The position numbers and the translations under genes were made by a program. Source: Chloroflexi bacterium 13_1_40CM_68_21 (lineage in GTDB: Bacteria > Chloroflexota > Limnocylindria > P2-11E). From it: a DNA stretch of 14,156 bases. The notes beneath the pieces were generated by a model. That model was not told the origin of the DNA, did no database searches, and saw nothing but the letters and a program-made list of their open reading frames with translations. Position 1 is the first letter of the stretch, and each line of letters starts with the position of its first letter. Shown piece by piece: positions 1 through 7,368 of this stretch. The stretch lies in assembly GCA_001917735.1 (NCBI GenBank), contig MNEO01000025.1:1-14156 (forward strand), in the 5' to 3' direction.

Positions 1-78
1 ACGTATCCGAATAGGTACAGGAGCACGCTTCAGGAGCGTGTGTCGAAAGACATGAGGGTTCGACTCCCTCCGTCGGCA
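1..78 (+). tRNA. tRNA-Leu (anticodon CAG), 5' end cut by the window edge
   Basis: The sequence folds as a class II tRNA. A 3-bp D stem (6-8 with 20-22) encloses a loop containing GG. The 5-bp anticodon stem (24-28 with 36-40) carries the loop TTCAGGA with anticodon CAG at 31-33, which reads the Leu codon CUG. The long variable arm is TGTC-GAAA-GACA (41-52), as in Leu, Ser and Tyr tRNAs. The T arm is GAGGG-TTCGACT-CCCTC (54-70). The 3' acceptor strand is 71-77, discriminator A at 78. The first three bases ACG pair with the start of the 3' acceptor strand, so four 5' bases lie outside the window. CCA is not encoded. There is no intron in the anticodon loop. The gene converges on, and overlaps, the homing endonuclease gene on the other strand. 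Confidence 0.93.
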
Positions 79-866
79 CTGAGGTTGCGCCGCTCGTAGT
101 CCTCCCAGATCTGCCACTTGCGCACCAGCCGCGGAGCACTTGGGTCGACGTAGAAAAGGCGAAGTAGTGCGATGGAAGCGTACTTCCCATACTCGAGGCG
201 ATACATGTCGTGCTTAGGCGGCCGCTTGAACGTATCCACACGCCCTGAGCTGCCCATAAGCGCGTGAAGTCGGCTTCGAAGCCAGTCGACGTGCAGACGA
301 CTCGCCGAGTGGAATTGCACATGGAGGCGCTCGTACATGTATGTCGGGTACAGCTTCCGCGTAGGCGCATGGACAAAGTTGACGATGCTTCCATCGCCAT
401 CCATCAACCCACGCGCGAGCGGAGCGACAAACTTGTCAGGGACACTGAGCGCGCCTAGGGTCAGGCTCTTCCGCGGCGTTAAGCCGACCGATCGGAACCA
501 CTCGTACAACTGTGAGTCGTGAAACTGAGTAACAAAGACGACTCCACCCGTGCGGGTGCGCGCGGTCCGAACTTTGTTGCTGCGGCCAAGAACCGCGAGA
601 TACGTCTCCACTAATTGGCGATCTTCCGACTTGAAGTTAAGCGCTCGCCGGCCCGTGATGAGACATCCGTCCGTGGCCGTGAGCCCAACGATGTAAGCCA
701 TATCCTCAGACCATTCGAGAGGGAGCGTCGTTTGCCCCGCGAGAGGCCAGTCACACTCCTCGAAAGGCGTGCGCCGCTGGTACTGCATCCCGCGATGAGC
801 CGCGGCGGCACGGGCGACGCGTGGATCCGTCGCCGCCGTCAAACCTTTCGCCCAACCCTTTCCCAC
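30..866 (-). CDS. Free-standing LAGLIDADG homing endonuclease overlapping tRNA-Leu in antisense
   Basis: The 278-residue product has two LAGLIDADG-type motifs, YIVGLTATDG (about residues 58-67) and LARGLMDGDG (about 150-159). Each ends in the Asp that normally binds the catalytic metal (D66 and D158), so this is a single-chain, double-motif nuclease expected to cut a long DNA site. The reading frame stays open far upstream into the SBP gene, so the start is a choice. GTG at 866 gives VGKGWAKGLT..., a basic N-terminus I believe is shared by relatives; ATG at 788 would remove it. Neither has a clear Shine-Dalgarno. The last 15-16 residues are encoded by the reverse complement of the tRNA-Leu gene, and the TGA stop falls in its anticodon loop. 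G+C is visibly lower than in neighbours (30 of 60 at 481-540), which fits recent arrival. No intron or intein is visible around it. Confidence 0.85.
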   Translation of the reverse strand: MGKGWAKGLTAATDPRVARAAAAHRGMQYQRRTPFEECDWPLAGQTTLPLEWSEDMAYIVGLTATDGCLITGRRALNFKSEDRQLVETYLAVLGRSNKVRTARTRTGGVVFVTQFHDSQLYEWFRSVGLTPRKSLTLGALSVPDKFVAPLARGLMDGDGSIVNFVHAPTRKLYPTYMYERLHVQFHSASRLHVDWLRSRLHALMGSSGRVDTFKRPPKHDMYRLEYGKYASIALLRLFYVDPSAPRLVRKWQIWEDYERRNLSADGGSRTLMSFDTRS

Positions 867-921
867 ACGCGCATCTACGCACAGGCACGCGTGCGAGGGA
901 AGACGCCTAAATGTTTCACCC

Positions 922-943
922 CTGTCGTCAAAAATGACGACAG
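922..943 (-). terminator. Stem-loop behind the SBP gene, possible transcription terminator
   Basis: Perfect 9-bp arms CTGTCGTCA and TGACGACAG flank a 4-base loop, 5 bases beyond the stop codon of the SBP gene. That is where an operon terminator would be expected. On the minus strand the stem is followed by GGGGTGAAAC rather than a U tract, so it is not a classic intrinsic terminator; it may act with Rho or stabilise the 3' end. A second perfect 12-bp palindrome, GACAGCGCTGTC (939-950), shares the GACAG arm and includes part of the stop codon, so two folds compete. Confidence 0.5.
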
Positions 944-948
944 CGCTG

Positions 949-2586
949 TCATCGGCGAGGCGCGGTCCGCACGTACCAGTCCTCGACATTCCAGAAACGC
1001 TCGCGCGGATCGGTGAGCGGCGCGATCCGCAGGCCCTGCACCAGGCGGCTCTGCGCATAGAGGTAGTCGCTGAAATAGAGGTACACGACGGGCACCTCGG
1101 TCGAGATCGCCTGGAACACCGGCGCGTAGAGCTCGCGCCGCGCGGTCTCATCGAACGTGCGCCGCGCTTCCTCGAGCTTCCGGTCGATCGGCAGCGTCGA
1201 GTACCCGGAGAAGTTGTGCCCGGGATCGCTCACCTCCGTCGAGTGGAAGAAGGAGTACGGGTCCGGGTCGCCCGAGACCGCGATCTCAACGAGGAGCGCG
1301 TCGAAGCTCCGTTGACGCGCAGCCGAATCGACGAGCTCGCCGAACGGCATCGTCCGGACAGTCACCTTCATCCCGACCGCGTTCAGGTCTCTCTGGATCG
1401 AAGCGGCGGCGGTCGTGCGCGCGGGTTCGTCGGACGTCGTGACGGTGAACGCCAGCTTCTGCCCGCCCTTGTCGCGCACACCATCGCCGTCGTGGTCCTT
1501 CCACCCGGCGTCGTCGAGGAGTGCCTTCGCGTTCTCGACCGAATACGTGTAACGGGTCACGTCCTTCACATACGCCCACGATGTCGAAGGCACGAACTCG
1601 TCGGCGACGGTGCCGCGGCCGTCCGCCGCCTGCAGCAACACCCGGCCGCGATCGATCGCGGTCGCGATCGCCTGCCGGACGGCGCGGTCACGGAAGACGG
1701 TCTTTTCGGGCCGTACGTTCAGGAACAACGCGACGAAGTTGTCGGTCGGCATGCTGTACAGGAAGACGTTCTTCAAGGTGCGCGCGCGCTCGGCATCCGG
1801 GTTGGACAGACCCGCGACCCCATCGAGCTCCCCGCGTGAGAGCGCGAGGAGCGCTTCGCTCGCGTCCGGATAGAAGCGGAGGATGACGCGGTCGAGATAG
1901 GGCCTCGCCCGCTCAGGGCGGGCCCGGTAAAAGTCGTCGTTCCGGGTGAGTACGACCTGACGACTGTCGACATCGATCACGCGGAATGGTCCTGTTCCGA
2001 TCGGCCGCACATTGAAGGTTTGGCGCGCGAGCTCCGCATAGGGAACGTTGCCGAGAAGGTGCGCCGGAAGCAGCGGGACCGTGGTGCTTTGGGCGAACGG
2101 CCCGTACACATCCGGCAGGGTGAAGCGAACCCCGCGGTCGTCGAGCCGCTCGACGGTCACGCCGCGGAACGCGTCGCTGTACGGTCCGACATAGCCCCGG
2201 TCCTGCAGCAGCCTGACCGTGTAGACGACGTCCTCGGCGGTGACGGGCTGGCCGTCCTGCCATCTGGCGTCCTCGCGGATGTCGAACGTCCACACGCGGC
2301 CGTTGCTCTCCGTGCGGAACCCCGCCGCGAGATCCGGCACGATCGCCCCGTTCTGGTCATAGCGCGTGAGTCCGCTGAACGCGAGCCGCACAACGTCCTC
2401 GTCGACATCGGTCGCCGCAATGACCGGATTGAGGTACTGCGGGACACCGGCAACGCCCTCGACATAGGTCCCGCCGTACGCCGGGCCACCACTGCCCGGG
2501 CTCTCTTTGGCGATGATGGCCGCGACGCTGGCCAGGACGAGCAGCCCGACGAGGGCGACGACGATGAACTTGTCGCGACCGGTCAC
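949..2586 (-). CDS. Peptide-type ABC transporter substrate-binding protein (SBP_bac_5), membrane-anchored
   Basis: At 545 residues this has normal length for the family-5 (DppA/OppA-like) binding proteins, which capture peptides or other small solutes outside the membrane. Residues about 7-26 are one hydrophobic segment after MTGRDK. There is no lipobox Cys, so it looks like an uncleaved signal anchor rather than a lipoprotein. Family features include the DGQPVTAEDVVYT segment near 111-123, the GTGPFRV segment mid-protein, and DHDGDGVRDKGG before the second lobe. The GTG start directly follows the secG stop (TAGGTG), so the genes are probably co-transcribed and coupled. No permease or ATPase of an oligopeptide importer lies in the window; the ABC genes further upstream in the operon are ABC-2 exporter type and unlikely partners. 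The substrate cannot be told from sequence. Confidence 0.9.
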   Translation of the reverse strand: MTGRDKFIVVALVGLLVLASVAAIIAKESPGSGGPAYGGTYVEGVAGVPQYLNPVIAATDVDEDVVRLAFSGLTRYDQNGAIVPDLAAGFRTESNGRVWTFDIREDARWQDGQPVTAEDVVYTVRLLQDRGYVGPYSDAFRGVTVERLDDRGVRFTLPDVYGPFAQSTTVPLLPAHLLGNVPYAELARQTFNVRPIGTGPFRVIDVDSRQVVLTRNDDFYRARPERARPYLDRVILRFYPDASEALLALSRGELDGVAGLSNPDAERARTLKNVFLYSMPTDNFVALFLNVRPEKTVFRDRAVRQAIATAIDRGRVLLQAADGRGTVADEFVPSTSWAYVKDVTRYTYSVENAKALLDDAGWKDHDGDGVRDKGGQKLAFTVTTSDEPARTTAAASIQRDLNAVGMKVTVRTMPFGELVDSAARQRSFDALLVEIAVSGDPDPYSFFHSTEVSDPGHNFSGYSTLPIDRKLEEARRTFDETARRELYAPVFQAISTEVPVVYLYFSDYLYAQSRLVQGLRIAPLTDPRERFWNVEDWYVRTAPRR

Positions 2587-2808
2587 CTACCCGGCGGCAG
2601 CCTTCGCGCCCCACAGCGAAATGGCGACGAATAGGACGATGAGGATGACGGTCAGGCGGAAGAGCGTGCGCTCGAGCCCGCGGCGGCTGCGGTACGCGGT
2701 CGATTCCCCACCGAACGTCGAGGAGAGACCGGTGCCGCGGGCCTGAAGCAGGATGGAGGTCGCCACCGCGATGGCGATGATGAGCTGGCTGACCTGAAGT
2801 GGATCCAT
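2587..2808 (-). CDS. secG: Preprotein translocase subunit SecG
   Basis: This 73-residue protein has two membrane segments (about 5-22 and 50-68). The cytoplasmic loop holds the SecG hallmark LLQARGTGLSSTFGG, followed by a basic stretch YRSRRGLER. SecG is the small SecYEG subunit that assists SecA-driven export. ATG at 2808 is the only reasonable start; 18 bases separate it from the stop of the upstream GT-C-like gene. Position after glycolytic genes is a common arrangement (tpiA-secG in many bacteria), and a tRNA-Leu near secG is also seen elsewhere, for example in E. coli. The exported SBP is encoded immediately behind it. Confidence 0.92.
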   Translation of the reverse strand: MDPLQVSQLIIAIAVATSILLQARGTGLSSTFGGESTAYRSRRGLERTLFRLTVILIVLFVAISLWGAKAAAG

Positions 2809-2826
2809 CGAAAGAAAGTCTAGCGG

Positions 2827-4206
2827 TCAGCGAGGCTCATAGACCCACACTTGGCCGGCGTGAAACGCCAGCCGGTAACGATCCCGCACCGCGCACACGA
2901 GGACGCTGGCCCAACGCTGCCGCTCGAACGCCGGGGCCGCGTCGAGATGGTCAAGATCCACCTCGGCGAGGATGGCGTCGATCCGCCCATCGCGGACCTG
3001 GTTGACAATCGGATCGGCGTCGATGACGCCGCGCTCGACGAGACGCGACCAAAGAAAGAGATCGTCCACGACCGACGGGATCCCGGTTTTGGCGAGAAGG
3101 CCGGCGTCCTCCAGCAGGTAGCGACCATCCACATGGACGGAGATAGCGATCGTGCCTCCACGAAGCGGATCAGACCACGCACCCGTGGTCGGAACGCGGC
3201 CCGGCACAACGCGAAGCGGGTCGAGCACGAGGGTTCCCACGGCGAGCTGCGCGAGCAGGGCGAGCGGAATGAGGACGTGCGCGCTGAGCCTCGGCGCGAT
3301 CGCCGCGATCGACAGCATGATCGCGACCGTCAGATCGAGCAGGTAATTGATCGTCGCGCCCTCGCGCCCGCCAGCGATGAGGATCCCGAGCGCGCCGACG
3401 ACGTACGCGGCTCGCGCGCCGCCGACTCCTCCGGAGAGCACGGCGATCAGCGCGGGCACGCCGACGACCACCGCCGCTAGAAGGACGAGCGGCAGCCACT
3501 GCTCGAGCGACCAGGAGAGTGCGTTCCAGGTGACGACATGGCGCCATACGTCCGGCACCGAATCCAGGTAGACGGTGATCGCCGCGGCGAGCGTGGCGAC
3601 CGACGCGCCGAGGACGAAGCGCGCGAAGGCCGGGCGATCGGCCCGCGCGAGCCAGACCGCGAGAGCCAGCGCTGGGATGAACGCGGTCGGTTTGGCGAAG
3701 CCAGCGAAGAGCAGGGCGAAGCCCGCGACACTGGCGAGGTCTCGGCGGCGATCGAGCGTCGCCACGCCGGCGACCGTCAGCGCGAGCGCGAGAAGGTCGG
3801 GCTTCACCGCGGGTCCCCAGACCATCACCGGAGCGAGCGCGAGCCAGCCCACCGCTAGCCCTGCCGCCGGGAGCCAGCCGGCTGACCGTGCGGACAGGAA
3901 GACCATTGCCGCGACCGAGAGCGTGGCAAGGATGCTTACGATCCTGCCCGTGACGAAGGCGTCGCCCACCGAGGCGACATGGAAGTACAGCGGTGGATAG
4001 TTCGCGGCGACGAAGCGCTGAGGGTCGAGGTCGAGGTAGGCGACCCCGTCGCGCGCCAGGCGCGCCGCATTCGCGACCGCGCCTTCGCCGTACAGGACGG
4101 GCGAGCGCGCGACGAGGGCAGTGAGCCAGGTGACCACCGCATACGCAGCGAGCGCCGCGGCGACAAACGCGTACGAGCCCCACGCGAGCGTCGCGCGCGA
4201 ACGCAT
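2827..4206 (-). CDS. Polytopic membrane protein, GT-C fold glycosyltransferase-like
   Basis: The 459-residue protein has an N-terminal hydrophobic helix, then an extracytoplasmic loop with YGEGAVANAARLARDG and NYPPLYFHV. Acidic residues plus a YPPL motif in the first loop are typical of GT-C/ArnT/RgtA-like enzymes that use polyprenyl-phosphate sugars. About ten further hydrophobic segments follow to roughly residue 330. A soluble C-terminal tail (about 350-459) begins near GRYLLEDAGLLA and ends in WVYEPR. The likely role is sugar transfer to a lipid or protein on the outer face of the membrane, but donor and acceptor are unknown. Its ATG overlaps the gpmI stop as ATGA, so it is translationally coupled to a glycolysis gene with no obvious functional tie. 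The exact family cannot be fixed by eye. Confidence 0.72.
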   Translation of the reverse strand: MRSRATLAWGSYAFVAAALAAYAVVTWLTALVARSPVLYGEGAVANAARLARDGVAYLDLDPQRFVAANYPPLYFHVASVGDAFVTGRIVSILATLSVAAMVFLSARSAGWLPAAGLAVGWLALAPVMVWGPAVKPDLLALALTVAGVATLDRRRDLASVAGFALLFAGFAKPTAFIPALALAVWLARADRPAFARFVLGASVATLAAAITVYLDSVPDVWRHVVTWNALSWSLEQWLPLVLLAAVVVGVPALIAVLSGGVGGARAAYVVGALGILIAGGREGATINYLLDLTVAIMLSIAAIAPRLSAHVLIPLALLAQLAVGTLVLDPLRVVPGRVPTTGAWSDPLRGGTIAISVHVDGRYLLEDAGLLAKTGIPSVVDDLFLWSRLVERGVIDADPIVNQVRDGRIDAILAEVDLDHLDAAPAFERQRWASVLVCAVRDRYRLAFHAGQVWVYEPR

Positions 4207-5735
4207 CAGCCCGCGCGCCGCGCCAGTAGCGAGCGTCCGGTCATGCGCTCCGGGACAGGCAGCCCGAGGAGCTCGAGCAGCGTCGGCGCGACGTCCGCGA
4301 GCGCGCCGTCGTGGATCGCAAAGCGCGCGGCGGCGTCCCTAGCGATGAAGATGACCGGCACCGGGTTCGTGTTGTGCTGGGTGTTCGGCTGGCCGTCGGG
4401 AAACGCCATCTCCTCCGCGTTGCCGTGATCCGCGGTGAGGAGGACGCAGCCACCAGCGGAAAGCGTCGCGTCGACGATCTCGCCGACCGCGCCATCGGTC
4501 GCTTCCATCGCCTTCACCGTGGCGGCGAAGTCACCCGTGTGCCCGACCATGTCCGGGTTCGCGATGTTCACGATCGCGAAGTCGTACCTCCGGCTCCGCA
4601 CGGCTCTCACGAGCGCGTCGGCCACCCCGGCCGCGCTCATCTCCGGCCGCTGGTCGTATGTCGCGACCTTCTGCGACGGCACGAGCTCGCGATCCTCGCC
4701 CGGAAACGGCGGTTCGCGCCCGCCATTGAAGAAGTACGTGACATGCGCGTATTTCTCCGTCTCCGCGGTGTGGAACTGCGTGAGCCCGGCGCCGGCGAGG
4801 ATCTCCGCCATCGGTCTCACACCCTGATGGGGGAAGGCGATGAGCACGGCGGGCACGTCGACCTTGTAATCGGTCATGGACACGAACGTGAGATCGCGCG
4901 GGACGCGCGCACGAGTGAACGCACTGAAGTCCGGTTGCATCAGCGCCCAGGTGAGCTGGCGCGCGCGATCCGGCCGGAAGTTGAAGAACACCACCGCGTC
5001 GCCGTCTTCGATACGCGCGCCCTCGCCGACCACGTGAGGCGTGAGTAGCTCATCCCGGCACTCGGGATCCGCGTAGCACTCGCGGACGGCGTCCACGGCC
5101 CGGACCACACGCGGGGCGTCCGCATCGACAATCGCGCGGTATGCGCGCTCGGTCCGGTCCCAGCGCTTGTCGCGATCCATCGCGTAGTAGCGCCCCTGGA
5201 CCGTCGCGATCCGGCCCGGGACGCGTGGGAGGAGCTCGAGCGCGCTCCGCGGCGGCATGTCGCGGCCGTCAAGGAAGGCGTGGACGACGACGTTCGAGAC
5301 GTCCTCGCGCGCCGCAAGCTCAACGAGCGCCGCGAGGTGCTTCAGGTCCGCGTGCACCCCGCCGGTCGAGATGAGTCCCATCAGGTGAAGCGTCCCGTGC
5401 GCTCGCGCGGCGGCGCACGCCGCGCGCAGCGAACCGTTCGCGAAGAACGAACCATCATCGATGGCGTCGTTGATCCGGACAAGCTCCTGGTACTGGACAT
5501 ATCCGGCGCCGATGGTCAAATGCCCGACCTCGCTATTCCCCATGACGCCGTCGGGGAGTCCGACTTCACGCCCGCTCGCGCGCATCGTCGCGTGCGGATA
5601 GCCCTCCCATAGCTGGCGAAGTCGCGGCGTGTTCGAACGGGTGACGGCGTTGGTGGGTGAGTCGGGCCCGATGCCCCACCCATCGAGGACGCACAGCACC
5701 ACCGGGCGATAAAGAGGTCGGCGCCCTTGGCTCAA
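4206..5735 (-). CDS. gpmI: 2,3-bisphosphoglycerate-independent phosphoglycerate mutase
   Basis: This 509-residue, full-length GpmI interconverts 3- and 2-phosphoglycerate in glycolysis and uses two Mn ions. Visible motifs are LDGWG (D18), MGNSEVGH with the phosphorylated Ser at S68, HAFLDGRD (152-159), GRYYAMDRD (181-189), FNFRPDRAR (251-259), NPDMVGH (D395, H399), TADHGN (D436, H437) and HNTNPVP (H454). Together these give the complete metal and phosphate-binding set, so the enzyme should be active. The chosen start is TTG at 5735, which overlaps the tpiA stop as TTGA. GTG codons 11-12 residues later (PVVLCVLDGWG) are a real alternative, since neither has a strong ribosome site. It belongs to the rapZ-tpiA-gpmI run. 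Confidence 0.96.
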   Translation of the reverse strand: MSQGRRPLYRPVVLCVLDGWGIGPDSPTNAVTRSNTPRLRQLWEGYPHATMRASGREVGLPDGVMGNSEVGHLTIGAGYVQYQELVRINDAIDDGSFFANGSLRAACAAARAHGTLHLMGLISTGGVHADLKHLAALVELAAREDVSNVVVHAFLDGRDMPPRSALELLPRVPGRIATVQGRYYAMDRDKRWDRTERAYRAIVDADAPRVVRAVDAVRECYADPECRDELLTPHVVGEGARIEDGDAVVFFNFRPDRARQLTWALMQPDFSAFTRARVPRDLTFVSMTDYKVDVPAVLIAFPHQGVRPMAEILAGAGLTQFHTAETEKYAHVTYFFNGGREPPFPGEDRELVPSQKVATYDQRPEMSAAGVADALVRAVRSRRYDFAIVNIANPDMVGHTGDFAATVKAMEATDGAVGEIVDATLSAGGCVLLTADHGNAEEMAFPDGQPNTQHNTNPVPVIFIARDAAARFAIHDGALADVAPTLLELLGLPVPERMTGRSLLARRAG

Positions 5736-6475
5736 GAGAACGCTCGGACGATCGCCGCGAACTCGTCAGGGTCGAGCGAGGCACCGCCCACGAGCGCGCC
5801 GTCGATGCCATCGGCCTTGGCGAACTCGCCAACCGACCTCGCGCTCACGCTGCCCCCGTAGAGGACCGGGATCGCGTCCGCGTCGAGGCCCGCGCGTTTG
5901 AGCGCGGCGCGCACGGCGCGGGCAGCCGCGGACGCGTGATCGCCGGTCGCGGGATTGCCCGTGCCGATCGCCCAGATCGGCTCGTACGCGACGACGAGAC
6001 GCTCGAGCCCACGGCGCGCGGCGCCGGCGAGATCGAGCTCGATCTGACGGGCGACGACGGCGGTCGCCTCGCCCGCGGTGTGCTCGGCGGCGCTCTCGCC
6101 GACGCAGAGCAACGGACGCAGCCGGGCAGCGACCGTGCGCGCGAGCTTTTTGGCGACGCGCGCGTCGTCGTCGCATTGATCCCGTCTGACCTCGGAGTGG
6201 CCGACGATCGCGCCGGTTGCGAGCCCGCTGAGCATCGAGGCAGCGATCTGGCCGGTGAACGCACCGCGCTCCTCCCAGTGCACGTCCTGCGCGTATACGC
6301 CGACATCACCGCCGCGGAGGGCATCCGCCACCGCCGCAAACGCGACCGCGGGCGGCGCCACCCCGACGGTCACGCCGGCGCGCGCTCGCGCGGCGACGCC
6401 CCGAGCGAGCTCGACGGCGTCGGCGATGTTCGGCGGATTCATCTTCCAGTTGCCGACGACGAGCCGTTCGCGCAC
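5732..6475 (-). CDS. tpiA: Triosephosphate isomerase
   Basis: The 247-residue TIM barrel interconverts dihydroxyacetone phosphate and glyceraldehyde 3-phosphate. Catalytic residues are all present: N9 and K11 in VGNWKMN, H93 in VGHSE, E165 in AYEPIWAIGTG, with the flexible loop 6 following it and the phosphate-binding LYGGSV at 205-210. The helix after H93 reads GHSEVRRDQ rather than the usual GHSERR, a conservative-looking change. The GTG start overlaps the rapZ stop by one base (TAGTG). A GAGG about 10 bases upstream is one of the clearer ribosome sites here, and it sits beside a perfect 12-bp palindrome AGGTGCGCACCT (6477-6488). gap and pgk, usual partners of tpiA, are not in the window. 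Confidence 0.96.
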   Translation of the reverse strand: MRERLVVGNWKMNPPNIADAVELARGVAARARAGVTVGVAPPAVAFAAVADALRGGDVGVYAQDVHWEERGAFTGQIAASMLSGLATGAIVGHSEVRRDQCDDDARVAKKLARTVAARLRPLLCVGESAAEHTAGEATAVVARQIELDLAGAARRGLERLVVAYEPIWAIGTGNPATGDHASAAARAVRAALKRAGLDADAIPVLYGGSVSARSVGEFAKADGIDGALVGGASLDPDEFAAIVRAFS

Positions 6476-7368
6476 TAGGTGCGCACCTCGGGCCGGTCGA
6501 CGTCGCGATGCTCGACCTCGATCTCGCCGGGCCAGAACTCCCGCGTCGCGCGGGCGACCTCGTCGGCGATGACGACCGAGCGATGGCGCCCTCCCGTGCA
6601 GCCGAACGCGACCCCCAGACGCGCCTTCTTCTCCGCTTCGTAGCGCGGCAGCGCGAAGCGAAGGAACGGCACGACGTGACCGAGGAACTCTTTGGTCGCG
6701 GGGTGCCCGAGCACGTAGTCGCGCACCGGCTGGTCGCTGCCGGTGAGATCGCGCAGCTCCGGGATGTAGAAGGGGTTCTCCATGAAGCGCACGTCGAAGA
6801 CGAGATCGGCCGCGGGCGGGAGCCCATATTTGTAGCCGAAGCTCGCGACATGGACGAGCATCCCTGTCTTCCCCACGCCGTAGAGCGAGAAGAGCGTGTC
6901 GCGCAGGTCCTTGACCGAAAGATGCGTGGTGTCGATCACCTTGTCGGCGCGTTCCCGAAGATCGACCAGGAGGCGGCGCTCCTCGTCGATGGACGGCTGC
7001 ACACCACCAGGGGCGTCGACAGGGTGCCGGTGCCGCGTCTCGCTGTAGCGGCGGAGAAGCACCTCGTCGGACGCGTCGAAGAAAAGAAGGTGCACCTTGG
7101 TACCCGCACGCTCCATCGCGTCGAGCTCCTTTTTCGCGTCGGCGAAGAGCGGGCCGCTGCGGGCATCGATCACGAACGCGACCCTGTCCTTGCCGCCCTT
7201 GCGGGACACGTCGAGCGCCGTCGCCATGAGCGCCGGCGGGAGGTTGTCGAGCATGTAGTAGCCGAGATCCTCGAGGACCTTGACCGCCTGAGACTTACCC
7301 GAGCCGGAGAGCCCTGTGACGACGACGAAGTCCGGCTGACCCGCTCGGGTCAGTCGGGCAGGATCCAC
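6475..7368 (-). CDS. rapZ: RapZ/YvcJ-family nucleotide-binding protein
   Basis: RapZ is a P-loop NTPase that in E. coli acts as an RNase adaptor controlling GlmS via small RNAs, and in Bacillus is YvcJ. The Walker A motif is GLSGSGKS (about residues 19-26). Further family signatures are the DLVFDVRFMENP segment followed by YIPELRDLTG, and the C-terminal GCTGGRHRSV (256-265) of the RNA/UDP-GlcNAc-related domain. The open frame extends back to 7647 but that extension is R-rich shadow of the holin gene. GTG at 7368 gives 297 residues, normal for the family, and overlaps the upstream gene by 19 bases. In many bacteria rapZ is followed by yvcK and whiA; here tpiA follows directly. Confidence 0.93.
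   Translation of the reverse strand: MDPARLTRAGQPDFVVVTGLSGSGKSQAVKVLEDLGYYMLDNLPPALMATALDVSRKGGKDRVAFVIDARSGPLFADAKKELDAMERAGTKVHLLFFDASDEVLLRRYSETRHRHPVDAPGGVQPSIDEERRLLVDLRERADKVIDTTHLSVKDLRDTLFSLYGVGKTGMLVHVASFGYKYGLPPAADLVFDVRFMENPFYIPELRDLTGSDQPVRDYVLGHPATKEFLGHVVPFLRFALPRYEAEKKARLGVAFGCTGGRHRSVVIADEVARATREFWPGEIEVEHRDVDRPEVRT

Noticed and set aside
1..78. Group I intron in tRNA-Leu encoding the LAGLIDADG protein
   Set aside because: The anticodon stem and loop are contiguous, and the endonuclease gene lies outside the tRNA on the opposite strand.
867..1151. N-terminal extension of the homing endonuclease into the SBP gene
   Set aside because: These codons are an out-of-frame shadow of the SBP C-terminus plus the hairpin region; the endonuclease homology begins near GKGWAKGLT.
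1646..1661. Perfect 16-bp palindrome CCGCGATCGATCGCGG
   Set aside because: It lies deep inside the SBP gene, where Ile, Ala, Asp and Arg codons readily give GATCG/CGATC repeats; no second copy or regulatory setting supports a function.
934..1839. Plus-strand open frame of 301 codons opposite the SBP gene
   Set aside because: The minus-strand frame has clear SBP_bac_5 features, while this one is R/V-rich without recognisable domains, as expected from antisense of GC-rich coding DNA.
6477..6488. Palindrome AGGTGCGCACCT at the rapZ-tpiA junction as a regulatory operator
   Set aside because: It falls within rapZ's last codons and the tpiA ribosome site, and as RNA gives only a 4-bp stem; it may slightly mask the ribosome site but evidence is too thin.
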